Origin: an uncultured Chloroflexota bacterium
GTDB taxonomy: Bacteria > Chloroflexota > Limnocylindria > Limnocylindrales > Limnocylindraceae
DNA: 8,577 nucleotides
NCBI GenBank assembly: GCA_903847005.1
Contig: CAINCM010000067.1
Coordinates: forward strand, 1-8,577
Direction: 5' to 3'
Part shown: positions 1 to 7,176 of the stretch, piece by piece
Position numbering within the stretch: position 1 is the stretch's first letter
How the letters are laid out: the number at the start of each line of letters is the position of its first letter
Notes under the pieces: generated by a model
The model's input: only the letters and a program-made list of their open reading frames with translations
What the model was told of the DNA's origin: nothing
Database searches by the model: none
Made by a program: the position numbers and the translations under genes

Positions 1-666
1 ACGGAGGTTCGCCCCCTTGCCAAGCGTCACCTCGCTCGTGGTTGCCAGGAGTGCGCGCGCCGTGCCGCCGCCGCTCGCCTTGCTGCTGCCGATCACCTCT
101 TCGCTGATGCTTGCACTCGCATCCGGGCCAAGCGCCACGGCGATGCGGGTGACGAGTGCCTCCCCCTGCGCCGGCGACTCCACTTTGATGACGATCGGTG
201 CGGCAATCGTGCCCCGGTCGAGCGTGATCTGGATGCCACTGCTCCAGTACGCGGCGATCATTGCCGTCATTCGATCGCTCTCGGCGCCGGCAAGCGTTGC
301 ATCGCCCGAGAGCGGCCTGACGGTGAGGCCGGCCGCGCGCGCCTCGTCTCCGAGATGCGCGGCAACGCCGCGGGAGGAGATGCTGATCAGCGCGGCGGCT
401 CCGTCGGGGAGCTCGCTGGCTGGGAGCTCCTGGACCTGCGCAGGCGGTGTGAGCAGCCTGGAGGCCTCGAGATCGGCGCTGCGAAGGTCAACGTAACCCG
501 TGAAGAGGAGGTTGGACTCCGTCGGGAGCGCATGGAATGCGGCGTGAGCGCGTGCGCGAGCCTCTCCGCCTCCGAGTGCCCCCGAGAGCCTTGCGACCTC
601 TGACTCTGTTGCCCAACCGAGTGGGAGATCGGCGAGCCCGCGACGGGCGGGCGCAGCGGCACTCAC
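1..666 (-). CDS. sufD: SufD, Fe-S cluster scaffold subunit (partial, C-terminal part outside window)
   Basis: SufD is the partner of SufB in the SufBC2D scaffold that assembles Fe-S clusters in the cytosol. The frame is open for 222 codons from a GTG at 666 to the window edge with no stop. Residues 1-140 form the variable N-terminal region. From about residue 144 the pattern GIQITLDRGTIAAPI looks like the start of the SufB/SufD beta-helix core, and 211-222 (SEVTLGKGANLR) fits the family repeat 'tEv.lgegA.l'. The GTG overlaps the sufB TGA by 4 bases (GTGA), and a GGAGG (677-681) lies 10 bases upstream inside the end of sufB, so translation is probably coupled to sufB. An alternative GTG at 662 opens a different frame that stops after 91 codons and lacks SufD features. 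Family members are roughly 400-450 residues, so about half is missing. The C-terminal histidine region used with SufB cannot be seen. Identity rests on context plus moderate motif resemblance. Confidence 0.87.
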   Translation of the reverse strand, partial: MSAAAPARRGLADLPLGWATESEVARLSGALGGGEARARAHAAFHALPTESNLLFTGYVDLRSADLEASRLLTPPAQVQELPASELPDGAAALISISSRGVAAHLGDEARAAGLTVRPLSGDATLAGAESDRMTAMIAAYWSSGIQITLDRGTIAAPIVIKVESPAQGEALVTRIAVALGPDASASISEEVIGSSKASGGGTARALLATTSEVTLGKGANLR

Positions 667-2066
667 CCGAGCGCCCCCTCCATCTCCAAACGGATCAGGC
701 GATTGAACTCGAGGGCGTACTCCATCGGGAGCTCCTTCGTGAAGACTTCGAGGAATCCCTGGACGATCAGATTCGTCGCCTCGTTCTCGGTCATGCCGCG
801 GCTCATCAGGTAGAAGATCTGGTCATCCGACACGCGGCCGACTGTCGCCTCGTGGCTCATCGAAGTGTCATCCTCTTGGATGTCGATATACGGATAGGTT
901 TCCGATCGGCTCCCCTCGTCGAGGATCAGCGCGTCGCAGCGCACACTCGTGGTCACGCCCGTCGCACCCGGAGCCACCTTCACGGTTCCCCGATAGGTCG
1001 AGACTCCGCCATCTTTGGAGACGGACTTCCCAACGATTCGACTCGTGGTGTTCGGCGCGAGATGGACCGCTTTCGCGCCGGTGTCCTGGTGCTGGCCCTT
1101 CGAGGCGACGGCGACGGAGACGATTTCGGCGTGCGCCTTCTCGCCGAGCAGATAGATCCCCGGGTATTTCATGGTGAGCTGGGCGCCGGTGTTCGCATCG
1201 ATCCACTCCACCGTTGCGCCTGCGTGCGCATGCGCGCGCTTGGTGACGAGGTTGTAGACGTCGTTGGACCAGTTTTGGATGGTGGTGTAGCGCACCTTGG
1301 CGCCCGGGAGCGCGATGACCTCGACCACGGCAACGTGAAGCGAGTCGGTCGCCCAGTTCGGCGCCGTGCAGCCCTCGATGTAGTGGAGGCTCGCCCCCTC
1401 ATCGACGACGATCAGCGTCCGCTCGAACTGCCCGGTGTTCTGTCCGTTGATGCGGAAGTAGGCCTGCAACGGGAGCGGCACATCGACGCCCTTCGGCACG
1501 TAGACAAACGAGCCACCGGACCATACCGCCGAGTTCAGCGCAGCGAACTTGTTGTCCTCGGCCGGAACCACGGTGCCGAAGTACTTCTTGAAGATCTCGG
1601 GATACTCCTTCATCCCCTGGTCGGTCCCCATGAAGACGACACCGAGCTTCTCCAGATCTTCGCGAACCGAATGATAGACCACCTCGGAGTCGTACTGCGC
1701 ACCCACGCCCGAGAGGAACTTACGCTCCGCCTCTGGGATGCCGAGTCGCTCGAAGGTCTTCTTGATCTGATCCGGCACGTCGTCCCACGACTTCTCTTCT
1801 CGTTCGGATGGCTTCCGGTAGTAGACGATTTTGGAAAAATCGAGCGTGGTGAGATCGCCGCCCCAGTGCGGCATGGCGCGCGCCTCGAAGTGCTTGTAGG
1901 CGCGAAGGCGGTACTCCAGCATCCACGCCGGCTCCTCCTTGGTTTCGGAGATCTCGCGCACGGTTGCCTCGGTGAGGCCCGCCTTCGTTTCGCGCAGGTA
2001 GGTGATGTCGTCGTGGAAGGCGTACTGCTCGCGTTCGTCTTGAACGTTCGGCTTGACCACCGTCAT
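663..2066 (-). CDS. sufB: SufB, Fe-S cluster assembly scaffold protein
   Basis: SufB is the central scaffold of the SUF pathway. It receives persulfide sulfur from SufS through a sulfur-transfer partner and builds clusters in the SufBC2D complex. The 467-residue product is complete (E. coli SufB is 495). An N-terminal helical region (about 1-120) carries the family stretch EPAWMLEYRLRAYKHF at 45-60. The beta-helix core follows (about 180-430). Cys233 (IEGCTAP) matches the conserved E. coli Cys254. Cys377 (RCDAL) matches Cys405, and His405-Glu406 (SHEATVGR) match the His433-Glu434 pair, with the same 28-residue spacing. The C-terminal segment FLEVFTKELPMEYALEFNRL is typical. The ATG at 2066 is well supported by AAAGGAGG (2071-2078), 4 bases upstream. 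sufD follows with a 4-base overlap. The gene upstream on the same strand is an RND transporter 79 bases away, so sufB may be the first suf gene and have its own promoter. No sufR-like regulator is present in the window. Confidence 0.98.
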   Translation of the reverse strand: MTVVKPNVQDEREQYAFHDDITYLRETKAGLTEATVREISETKEEPAWMLEYRLRAYKHFEARAMPHWGGDLTTLDFSKIVYYRKPSEREEKSWDDVPDQIKKTFERLGIPEAERKFLSGVGAQYDSEVVYHSVREDLEKLGVVFMGTDQGMKEYPEIFKKYFGTVVPAEDNKFAALNSAVWSGGSFVYVPKGVDVPLPLQAYFRINGQNTGQFERTLIVVDEGASLHYIEGCTAPNWATDSLHVAVVEVIALPGAKVRYTTIQNWSNDVYNLVTKRAHAHAGATVEWIDANTGAQLTMKYPGIYLLGEKAHAEIVSVAVASKGQHQDTGAKAVHLAPNTTSRIVGKSVSKDGGVSTYRGTVKVAPGATGVTTSVRCDALILDEGSRSETYPYIDIQEDDTSMSHEATVGRVSDDQIFYLMSRGMTENEATNLIVQGFLEVFTKELPMEYALEFNRLIRLEMEGALG

Positions 2067-2070
2067 ACCG

Positions 2071-2078
2071 CCTCCTTT
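2071..2078 (-). promoter_or_regulatory. Strong ribosome binding site of sufB
   Basis: On the minus strand this reads AAAGGAGG, close to the full anti-16S consensus, and ends 4 bases before the sufB ATG. It is the strongest Shine-Dalgarno sequence in the window and fixes the sufB start. Confidence 0.8.
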
Positions 2079-2098
2079 CCGCTCGCCGCGGACCCGAA

Positions 2099-2116
2099 CA
2101 CGAGATCAGGCTCGTG
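2099..2116. repeat. Inverted repeat in the sufB leader (possible operator or hairpin)
   Basis: Perfect 6-base arms CACGAG (2099-2104) and CTCGTG (2111-2116) are separated by 6 bases (ATCAGG). The repeat lies in the 79-base gap between the RND stop and the sufB start, 33 bases upstream of the ATG. No T-run follows on the minus strand, so an ordinary intrinsic terminator for the RND gene is unlikely. It could be an operator for a suf regulator or a weak leader hairpin. A 6-base repeat can also occur by chance in GC-rich DNA, and I recognise no known operator consensus. Confidence 0.3.
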
Positions 2117-2145
2117 CAGTGGAATCCCGACCAATCGTATCAGGA

Positions 2146-5100
2146 TTAGGCTGCGGCAGGCCGTTTTCGGCTGAGCGCGGACTTCAGCCCGTCCACCAGG
2201 CTGTAGACCACTGGAACGACCAGAAGCGTGAGCAACGTGGACGAGAGAAGGCCTCCGATCACCACCGTCCCGAGCTCTGCTGCGATGATCGAGCCTTCGC
2301 TCGGTCCCGCGGCGAGCGGGGCGAGGGCGAGGATCGTGGCAACCGCCGTCATCAGGATCGGACGGACCCGCGTCGCGCCGGCGCGGAGCAGCGCCTCCTT
2401 GGTTGCCACCCCTTCATGTCGCAGCTGTTCCACTCGATCGAGGAGCACGATGGCGTTGGTGACCACGATGCCGATGAGCATCAGGAATCCGATCAGGGCA
2501 GAGATGCCGATCGGTCGATCGGTGATCAAGAGCGCAGGGAAGGCTCCGATCACCGCGAGCGGCAGGCTGAACATGATCACGAGCGGATCGACGAGCGAGT
2601 TGAAGACGAGCACCATCGTGAGGTAGACGAGCAGGATCGCCACCGCCATGGCGGTGAAGAGGCCGCTGAAGGACTCGTTCTGCTGTTCGGTGACCCCGGC
2701 GAGACGCACGCTGACGCGATCGAGCGAACCGCCCGACTGGAGCTTCTCCACCGCGCTCTTGACTTCGGCATTCACGGCCCCGGTGTCCGCGACTGCGATC
2801 TCGCCCGAGACGTTCGCCGCGAGCGACTGGTCGATTCTCGTGATGCTCGATGCGACCGAGATCTCCTCCACGGTGGCGATGGCAGCGAGCGGAACCTTCG
2901 TCGTGTTGCCGACCTGATACGCACGCAGCGCATCGAGATCGGTCATCAGCGAGCTGTCGATCTTCATCGAGAGACTGACCTTCTCGCCGTCCGCCGAGAT
3001 CTGACCGAGCGACGTGCCGACTAGGAGGTTGCGGAGCTCTCCCGCCACCTGCGCAGCGGTGAGGCCCGCACCGGCGGCACGAGACGGATCGACCGTGATC
3101 TCGACCTGGCGGCCCGCCTTCACAAGGTCGCTCTTCACGTTCGCGAGGTTGCTGTTCTTGGTGAGCGTGTCCACGAGCAGATCGGATGCCGCCTCGACAT
3201 CGGCGGCGCGATCGCCCGTGATGATGATGGAGATCGCATTCGATCCCGCCGCAAAGCCGACCTCTTCCACGGTGACCGTCCAACCGTCCGCACCAACCGG
3301 CGCCAGGAGCTCGTTGAGGCGGTCTTTCGCTTCGGCCAGATCGCTTTCGGAGTCGAGCCGAACCGTCATCCGCGCCGCGTTGGGTGCGCGGCCGGTGATG
3401 GCGGCGGTGAGCGTCTGGCTCCCCGTGGCGCTCTCCCCCGGGATCGACGTCGTGACAAGCTCCACCTCTGCGTCTCGGTCGAGGAGCGTGTACGCCTGGC
3501 GACTGCGGTCGAGGACGCGCTCCGTTGCGGTGCCGAGAGGCGGGTTCACCGTGACGGTGAGGACCTTCTCGCTTCCGCTGTTGAGGAACTGCGTCGGAAT
3601 CTGGGAGACGAGCGAGAACGCTCCCACAAAGAGTGCGGCAGAGATCGTCAGGGTCGCGAACTTCGTGATGCGACCGCGGAGGGCGAACCCGAGGATCGGA
3701 AGGTAGATGCGACCCCAGATCGAGACCTCCTCGCGCTCCCCCTTCACTTCGTACGGAATCTTTGCGCCATCGCCCTTCACCTTCACGAGGAAGTAGGCGA
3801 GCACCGGGATGACAGTGAGCGCGACGATGAGCGATGCGAGGAGGGCATAGGTCACGGTCAAGGCGAACGGCAGGAAGAACTGGCTGATCAGGCCACCGAC
3901 CACGCCGAGTGGCAGGAAGACGGCGATCGTGGTGATCGTGGAGCTTGTGATCGCCGAGGCAACCTCGCGCGTACCGCTGAGCACCGCCTCGCCGATCGGC
4001 TCCCCCTGGCTGCGGTGCCGGTAGATGTTTTCCAACACCACGATGGAGTCGTCTACCACGCGCCCCACCGCGACGGCGAGACCGCCGAGGGTCATGATGT
4101 TGATCGTGATCCCCGTGGTGGCCATGAGGATGATGGCGGCGAGGACGCTCAACGGGATGCTCACCGCAGCGACCACGGTGGAACGCAGGTTGAGCAAGAA
4201 GACGAAGATCACCACCACGGCGAAGAACGCGCCGAGGCCGCCCTCCTTCAGGAGCGCATCGATGGACTCCAAGATGAAGATCGACGAGTCGGTGACAATG
4301 GAACGCTCAACGACCTGCGAATGCCTGGCGACGAATTCGTCGATCGCGGCGATCGAATCCTCTGCGGTCGTGACGGTGTTCGCCTCGGCCGACTTGCTGA
4401 CGCTCAGCGAAAGTCCCGGTTCGCCGTTGGTCTCAGACCAGCCGGTGGTCCTGACTTCTGCAAGTGAGACGGTGGCCACCTGGCCAAGGAACACGGGGAC
4501 CGGTTGTCCCGTGGAGTCCACCGAGCCGCCAACCACCAGCTGCTGCAACTGCTCGATCGACGTGAAGCGTCCGGTCGCCGAGACAGGGACCAGCGCGCCG
4601 TCCACGGAGAGCTGACCCGCGGGGAATGTGAGGTTGTTGCCCTGGATGATCCCCTGCACCTGAGAGACGCTGATGCGCGCGGCGGCGAGTTTCGCGGCGT
4701 CCATCATGATGATCGCCTGCTGTTCGCTGCCGCCGGAGAGATCCGCCGACGCAACCCCTGCAACGCCTCGGAGCGACGGAAGCAGTTCCGCCTCTGCCAT
4801 TTCAGCAAGCTCCGTCAGCGAGGTGTCGCCCTTGGGCGAGAGGGTGGCGATCACCACCGCAGCAGAGTTGATGTTGAAGTTGCGAACGACTGGGGTGACT
4901 CCATTGGGAAGGTTCGCACTGTTGATCCCTGCCTCGACGAGTCGGAGGATCTCCTTGACATCGCTCCCGTACGCGAACTCCGCGCTCACGAAGCCAAGGC
5001 CGGTGGTGGAGACGGAGCGAAGCGACTCAACTCCCGGGACGGCGGCGACCGCCGCCTCGATCGGAGCCGCCACCTGCTCGGCAACATCCGCGGTTCCCGC

Positions 5101-5262
5101 GCCCGGATACGGTGCGATCACCGTCACGATCGGGAAGTCGATGTTCGGAAGCAGCTCCTGCTTCAGGCTTCCCCAGCTCGCAACCCCACCCCCGAAGATC
5201 GCAAGGGCGATCAGGATAGTGACGCTTCGTCGTGCAACAGCGAGCCGAGTGAGGAAGAACAC
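2146..5262 (-). CDS. RND-family (HAE1-type) efflux transporter, inner-membrane pump
   Basis: A proton-driven multidrug or hydrophobe exporter of the RND superfamily; at 1038 residues it matches the AcrB/MexB class (about 1040). Visible layout: TM1 (about 13-32), first large extracytoplasmic loop (33-340, with the porter stretch PYPGAGTADVAEQVAAPIEA at 51-70), TM2-TM6 (about 343-493), TM7 (534-552), second large loop (555-865), and TM8-TM12 (868-1023). The TM4 proton-relay pair Asp404-Asp405 (GRVVDDSIVVLENI) corresponds to AcrB Asp407/408. In TM10-11 the AcrB Arg971 and Thr978 equivalents are kept (Arg965, Thr972), but the AcrB Lys940 position is Thr935 (GIVVTNAIVLLD), which I recall from SwrC/YerP-like pumps of Gram-positive bacteria. 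The start is a GTG at 5262, 5 bases after GGAGG (5268-5272). No membrane-fusion adaptor or TolC-like gene lies next to it. It faces osmC divergently. The substrate is unknown. Confidence 0.95.
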   Translation of the reverse strand: MFFLTRLAVARRSVTILIALAIFGGGVASWGSLKQELLPNIDFPIVTVIAPYPGAGTADVAEQVAAPIEAAVAAVPGVESLRSVSTTGLGFVSAEFAYGSDVKEILRLVEAGINSANLPNGVTPVVRNFNINSAAVVIATLSPKGDTSLTELAEMAEAELLPSLRGVAGVASADLSGGSEQQAIIMMDAAKLAAARISVSQVQGIIQGNNLTFPAGQLSVDGALVPVSATGRFTSIEQLQQLVVGGSVDSTGQPVPVFLGQVATVSLAEVRTTGWSETNGEPGLSLSVSKSAEANTVTTAEDSIAAIDEFVARHSQVVERSIVTDSSIFILESIDALLKEGGLGAFFAVVVIFVFLLNLRSTVVAAVSIPLSVLAAIILMATTGITINIMTLGGLAVAVGRVVDDSIVVLENIYRHRSQGEPIGEAVLSGTREVASAITSSTITTIAVFLPLGVVGGLISQFFLPFALTVTYALLASLIVALTVIPVLAYFLVKVKGDGAKIPYEVKGEREEVSIWGRIYLPILGFALRGRITKFATLTISAALFVGAFSLVSQIPTQFLNSGSEKVLTVTVNPPLGTATERVLDRSRQAYTLLDRDAEVELVTTSIPGESATGSQTLTAAITGRAPNAARMTVRLDSESDLAEAKDRLNELLAPVGADGWTVTVEEVGFAAGSNAISIIITGDRAADVEAASDLLVDTLTKNSNLANVKSDLVKAGRQVEITVDPSRAAGAGLTAAQVAGELRNLLVGTSLGQISADGEKVSLSMKIDSSLMTDLDALRAYQVGNTTKVPLAAIATVEEISVASSITRIDQSLAANVSGEIAVADTGAVNAEVKSAVEKLQSGGSLDRVSVRLAGVTEQQNESFSGLFTAMAVAILLVYLTMVLVFNSLVDPLVIMFSLPLAVIGAFPALLITDRPIGISALIGFLMLIGIVVTNAIVLLDRVEQLRHEGVATKEALLRAGATRVRPILMTAVATILALAPLAAGPSEGSIIAAELGTVVIGGLLSSTLLTLLVVPVVYSLVDGLKSALSRKRPAAA

Positions 5263-5267
5263 AGAGA

Positions 5268-5272
5268 CCTCC
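5268..5272 (-). promoter_or_regulatory. Ribosome binding site deciding the GTG start of the RND gene
   Basis: GGAGG on the minus strand ends 5 bases before the GTG at 5262-5260. This spacing supports GTG rather than a later methionine, and it gives a full TM1 (MFFLTRLAVARRSVTILIAL). Confidence 0.7.
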
Positions 5273-5292
5273 AGTCGTGTTGTGTGCGGCTG

Positions 5293-5314
5293 CGGGGTTC
5301 CGGCACCGTCCCCG
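5293..5314. repeat. Inverted repeat in the RND/osmC divergent promoter region
   Basis: The arms CGGGG (5293-5297) and CCCCG (5310-5314) flank 12 bases (TTCCGGCACCGT). The repeat sits in the 114-base region between the divergent RND and osmC starts, which must hold both promoters. TTAGTATT (5315-5322), directly beside it, is the most AT-rich stretch here and could be a -10 element in either direction (TAGTAT on plus, AATACT on minus). I see no good -35 partner for it. The repeat could be a shared operator, but the arms are short and the call is weak. Confidence 0.25.
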
Positions 5315-5363
5315 TTAGTATTGCGGATGCCTGCCGAATGCGCAGCGGGTGAGGAGATCGATT

Positions 5364-5369
5364 AAGGAG
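5364..5369 (+). promoter_or_regulatory. Ribosome binding site deciding the osmC start
   Basis: AAGGAG ends 1 base before the first ATG (5371) and 7 bases before the second in-frame ATG (5377). The spacing favours 5377 as the true start. Confidence 0.7.
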
Positions 5370-5376
5370 CATGAAC

Positions 5377-5811
5377 ATGACGACGCGAACCGCTTCGGCA
5401 ACCTGGAACGGCAGCCTGCTCGAGGGCGCGGGCAAGATCACGACGGTGGAGAGCGGGGCGTTCGGCGGACTCCCCGTCAGCTGGCCGCGCCGATCCGAGA
5501 ACCATGAGGGCGTCACCTCACCAGAAGAGTTGCTCGCGGCGGCGCATGCCTCGTGCTTTGCGATGGCCCTCTCCGGTGGGCTCGCGCGCAACAACACACC
5601 TGCGGAGCGGCTGGATGTTTCGGCAACCATCACCTTCGAAAAGGTAGAGGCCGGCTGGCGCGTGACCAGATCTGCGCTCGTCCTCAGCGGCGTCGTTCCC
5701 GGTCTCGACGGGGCGAAGTTCAAAGAGCTCGCGGAGGCGGCCAAGGGCGGCTGCCCGATCTCTTCGGCGCTCGCGGGGAACGTGGCGATCTCGCTGGAGA
5801 TTGCGAGCTAA
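5377..5811 (+). CDS. osmC: OsmC-family thiol peroxidase (organic hydroperoxide resistance)
   Basis: OsmC proteins reduce organic hydroperoxides in the cytosol with a pair of cysteines, usually acting as a dimer. Numbered from the ATG at 5377, the protein is 144 residues (E. coli OsmC is 143). The peroxidatic Cys60 lies in PEELLAAAHASCFAMALS, and the resolving Cys126 in KGGCPISSAL, very near E. coli Cys59 and Cys125. The conserved Glu before the helix (Glu51, PEELL) and an arginine pair (Arg38-Arg39) that could supply the catalytic arginine are present. An N-terminal WNG and the segment SGVVPGLDGAKFKELAEAAK support OsmC proper over Ohr. The ATG at 5371 would add two residues but leaves only 1 base to the AAGGAG. 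The gene is divergent from the RND pump and convergent with the aminotransferase, so it is a single-gene unit. Regulation by peroxide or osmotic stress is usual in the family but not visible here. Confidence 0.95.
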   Translation: MTTRTASATWNGSLLEGAGKITTVESGAFGGLPVSWPRRSENHEGVTSPEELLAAAHASCFAMALSGGLARNNTPAERLDVSATITFEKVEAGWRVTRSALVLSGVVPGLDGAKFKELAEAAKGGCPISSALAGNVAISLEIAS

Positions 5812-5823
5812 GCGACCCGCACT

Positions 5824-5841
5824 CGCCGCAGCCTGGCGGCG
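5824..5841. terminator. Possible bidirectional terminator hairpin between convergent genes
   Basis: The perfect GC-only arms CGCCGC (5824-5829) and GCGGCG (5836-5841) flank a 6-base loop (AGCCTG). The hairpin fills most of the 30-base gap between the osmC stop (5811) and the aminotransferase stop (5842). The position suits a terminator serving both directions, but no T-run follows on either strand, so it is not a canonical intrinsic terminator. Confidence 0.4.
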
Positions 5842-7176
5842 CTAGCCCTGTTCGCGGACCGCACGGATCGCATCGGCGGTCCCGCGCGCGATGCGATCGA
5901 TCTCTGCATCGCCGATGACAAACGGCGGGCCGATCACAAGCTGATCTCCGTCGGTGCCGTTCGCCTGTCCGGTCGCGCTGTAGAGCAGCAGGCCCTCGTC
6001 GCCACTCCCCTTCGCGGCCCCAAGCACCCGCTCGGTGACACGCGCGGCGCGAGCGTGTGGCAGCTTGCTCGCCGCGTCGGCAACAAGCTCGACGCCGATC
6101 AGGAGCCCTCGCCCGCGGATCTCGCCAACCCACGGCTCGTCGGCGAGCGCCGCCTGCAGCGCGGCGCGAAGCTGCAGACCGCGTGACGCCGACGCCTCGA
6201 CAAGTCGCTCGTCGCGCAGGATCTCGAGGACGGCGCGCGCCACGGCGGCGCCAGGGATGGAGTGGCTGTAGGTGAAGCCGTGCACGAAGCCCGAGGCGAT
6301 CAGCGGCGCCGCGACGCGCGCCGATGCGGCGACGAAGCCGAACGGCCAGTAGCCGCTCGTTGCCCCTTTTGCAGCGAGCAGGAGGTCGGGGTGCAGACCC
6401 CAGTGGTTGACGCCGAACCAGGTTCCCGTACGACCGAATCCTGTCATCACCTCGTCGGCAACAAGGAGCACGTTGTTGCGCGAACACCAGTCGGCAACGA
6501 GCGGCCAGTAGTCATCTGGCGGCACCGCTCCCGCAAGCGTGGCGCCGGCGATGGGCTCTGCGACAAACGCGGCAATGCGACCGGGACCGACACGACCGAG
6601 CAGCGCATCCAGCTCTGAGACCGCCTCGGCACCGCTGCCGATCGCACTCGCGCCGTCGAGCCCAGCGCGATACGGATACGCCGCCGACACGTGTTCGAAT
6701 CGTCCCAGCCACGGCTCATACGGCGCGCGCAGCCCGCGTCTCCCGGAGAGGTCGAGTGCGCCCAGAGTGTTGCCGTGGTAGCTCCCCCATCGGCTGACGA
6801 CCATCGTGCGCTCTGGCTCTCCCTGTGCCAACCAGTAGGCGCGCACCATCTTGAGTGCCGTCTCGGCCGCCTCTGATCCCCCTGAGACCGGGTAGAGCGA
6901 CGCCCCTTCCATTGGCAGGAGCGGACCGAGCTCCTCGGCCCACATCTCGAGCGCGTCTGCGGTGAACGCGCTCCCATGCGCATAGGCGATCGCCGCCGCC
7001 TGTTCTGCCGCCGCCCTTGCAACCTCGGCGCGTCCATGTCCAATCCCGACGACGATCGCACCGCCCGCCGCGTCCAGATAGCGTCGCCCAGATGCGTCGG
7101 TGATCCACGCGCCATCGCCGCGAACGGCGCGCGGCAGCGCTGCACCACCGCGGCTGAAGATCTTCGCGCTAGACAT
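5842..7176 (-). CDS. Class III PLP-dependent aminotransferase
   Basis: The protein belongs to the class III (omega/acetylornithine/GABA-type) aminotransferases, which move an amino group, often a terminal one, to a keto acid using pyridoxal phosphate. Counting from the ATG at 7176 it is 444 residues, normal for the family. It shows the phosphate-binding SGGSEAAETALK (98-109), the cofactor-stacking SYHGNT (132-137), AEP (206-208), and the signature LLVADEVMTGFGRTG (237-251) with the pyridine-binding Asp241. LLLAAKGATSGYWPFG (266-281) has the Schiff-base Lys270, and HGFTYSHSIPGAA follows (299-311). A GTG at 7182 would add two residues, but it sits only 1 or 2 bases after the weak GAGCGG; the ATG lies about 5-8 bases from it and is preferred. 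It overlaps the end of CoA-transferase subunit B by 8 bases, so the two are probably cotranslated. The neighbours suggest amino-acid, beta-amino-acid or diamine catabolism. The substrate cannot be read from the sequence. Confidence 0.93.
   Translation of the reverse strand: MSSAKIFSRGGAALPRAVRGDGAWITDASGRRYLDAAGGAIVVGIGHGRAEVARAAAEQAAAIAYAHGSAFTADALEMWAEELGPLLPMEGASLYPVSGGSEAAETALKMVRAYWLAQGEPERTMVVSRWGSYHGNTLGALDLSGRRGLRAPYEPWLGRFEHVSAAYPYRAGLDGASAIGSGAEAVSELDALLGRVGPGRIAAFVAEPIAGATLAGAVPPDDYWPLVADWCSRNNVLLVADEVMTGFGRTGTWFGVNHWGLHPDLLLAAKGATSGYWPFGFVAASARVAAPLIASGFVHGFTYSHSIPGAAVARAVLEILRDERLVEASASRGLQLRAALQAALADEPWVGEIRGRGLLIGVELVADAASKLPHARAARVTERVLGAAKGSGDEGLLLYSATGQANGTDGDQLVIGPPFVIGDAEIDRIARGTADAIRAVREQG

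Noticed and set aside
387..662. 91-codon minus-strand frame starting at the GTG at 662
   Set aside because: It competes with sufD but is Ser/Arg/Pro-rich, shows no SufD core pattern and stops early. The GTG at 666 gives a frame open to the window edge.
537..2174. 545-codon open frame on the plus strand opposite sufB
   Set aside because: It lies antisense to a full-length sufB with intact catalytic residues. Its protein is rich in Arg, Asp, His and Leu with no recognisable domain, as expected of a GC-rich shadow frame.
2053..3024. 323-codon plus-strand frame opposite the end of the RND gene
   Set aside because: Low-complexity Arg/Asp/Glu/His-rich translation, antisense to well-supported RND coding sequence.
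4336..4358. CGATCG repeated in inverted fashion inside the RND gene
   Set aside because: It codes for ordinary protein sequence, and GATCG-type words are common throughout this GC-rich window. Nothing suggests a site or mobile-element end.
4504..5352. 282-codon plus-strand frame ending near osmC
   Set aside because: Antisense to the conserved RND N-terminal half, with charged low-complexity composition and no domain.
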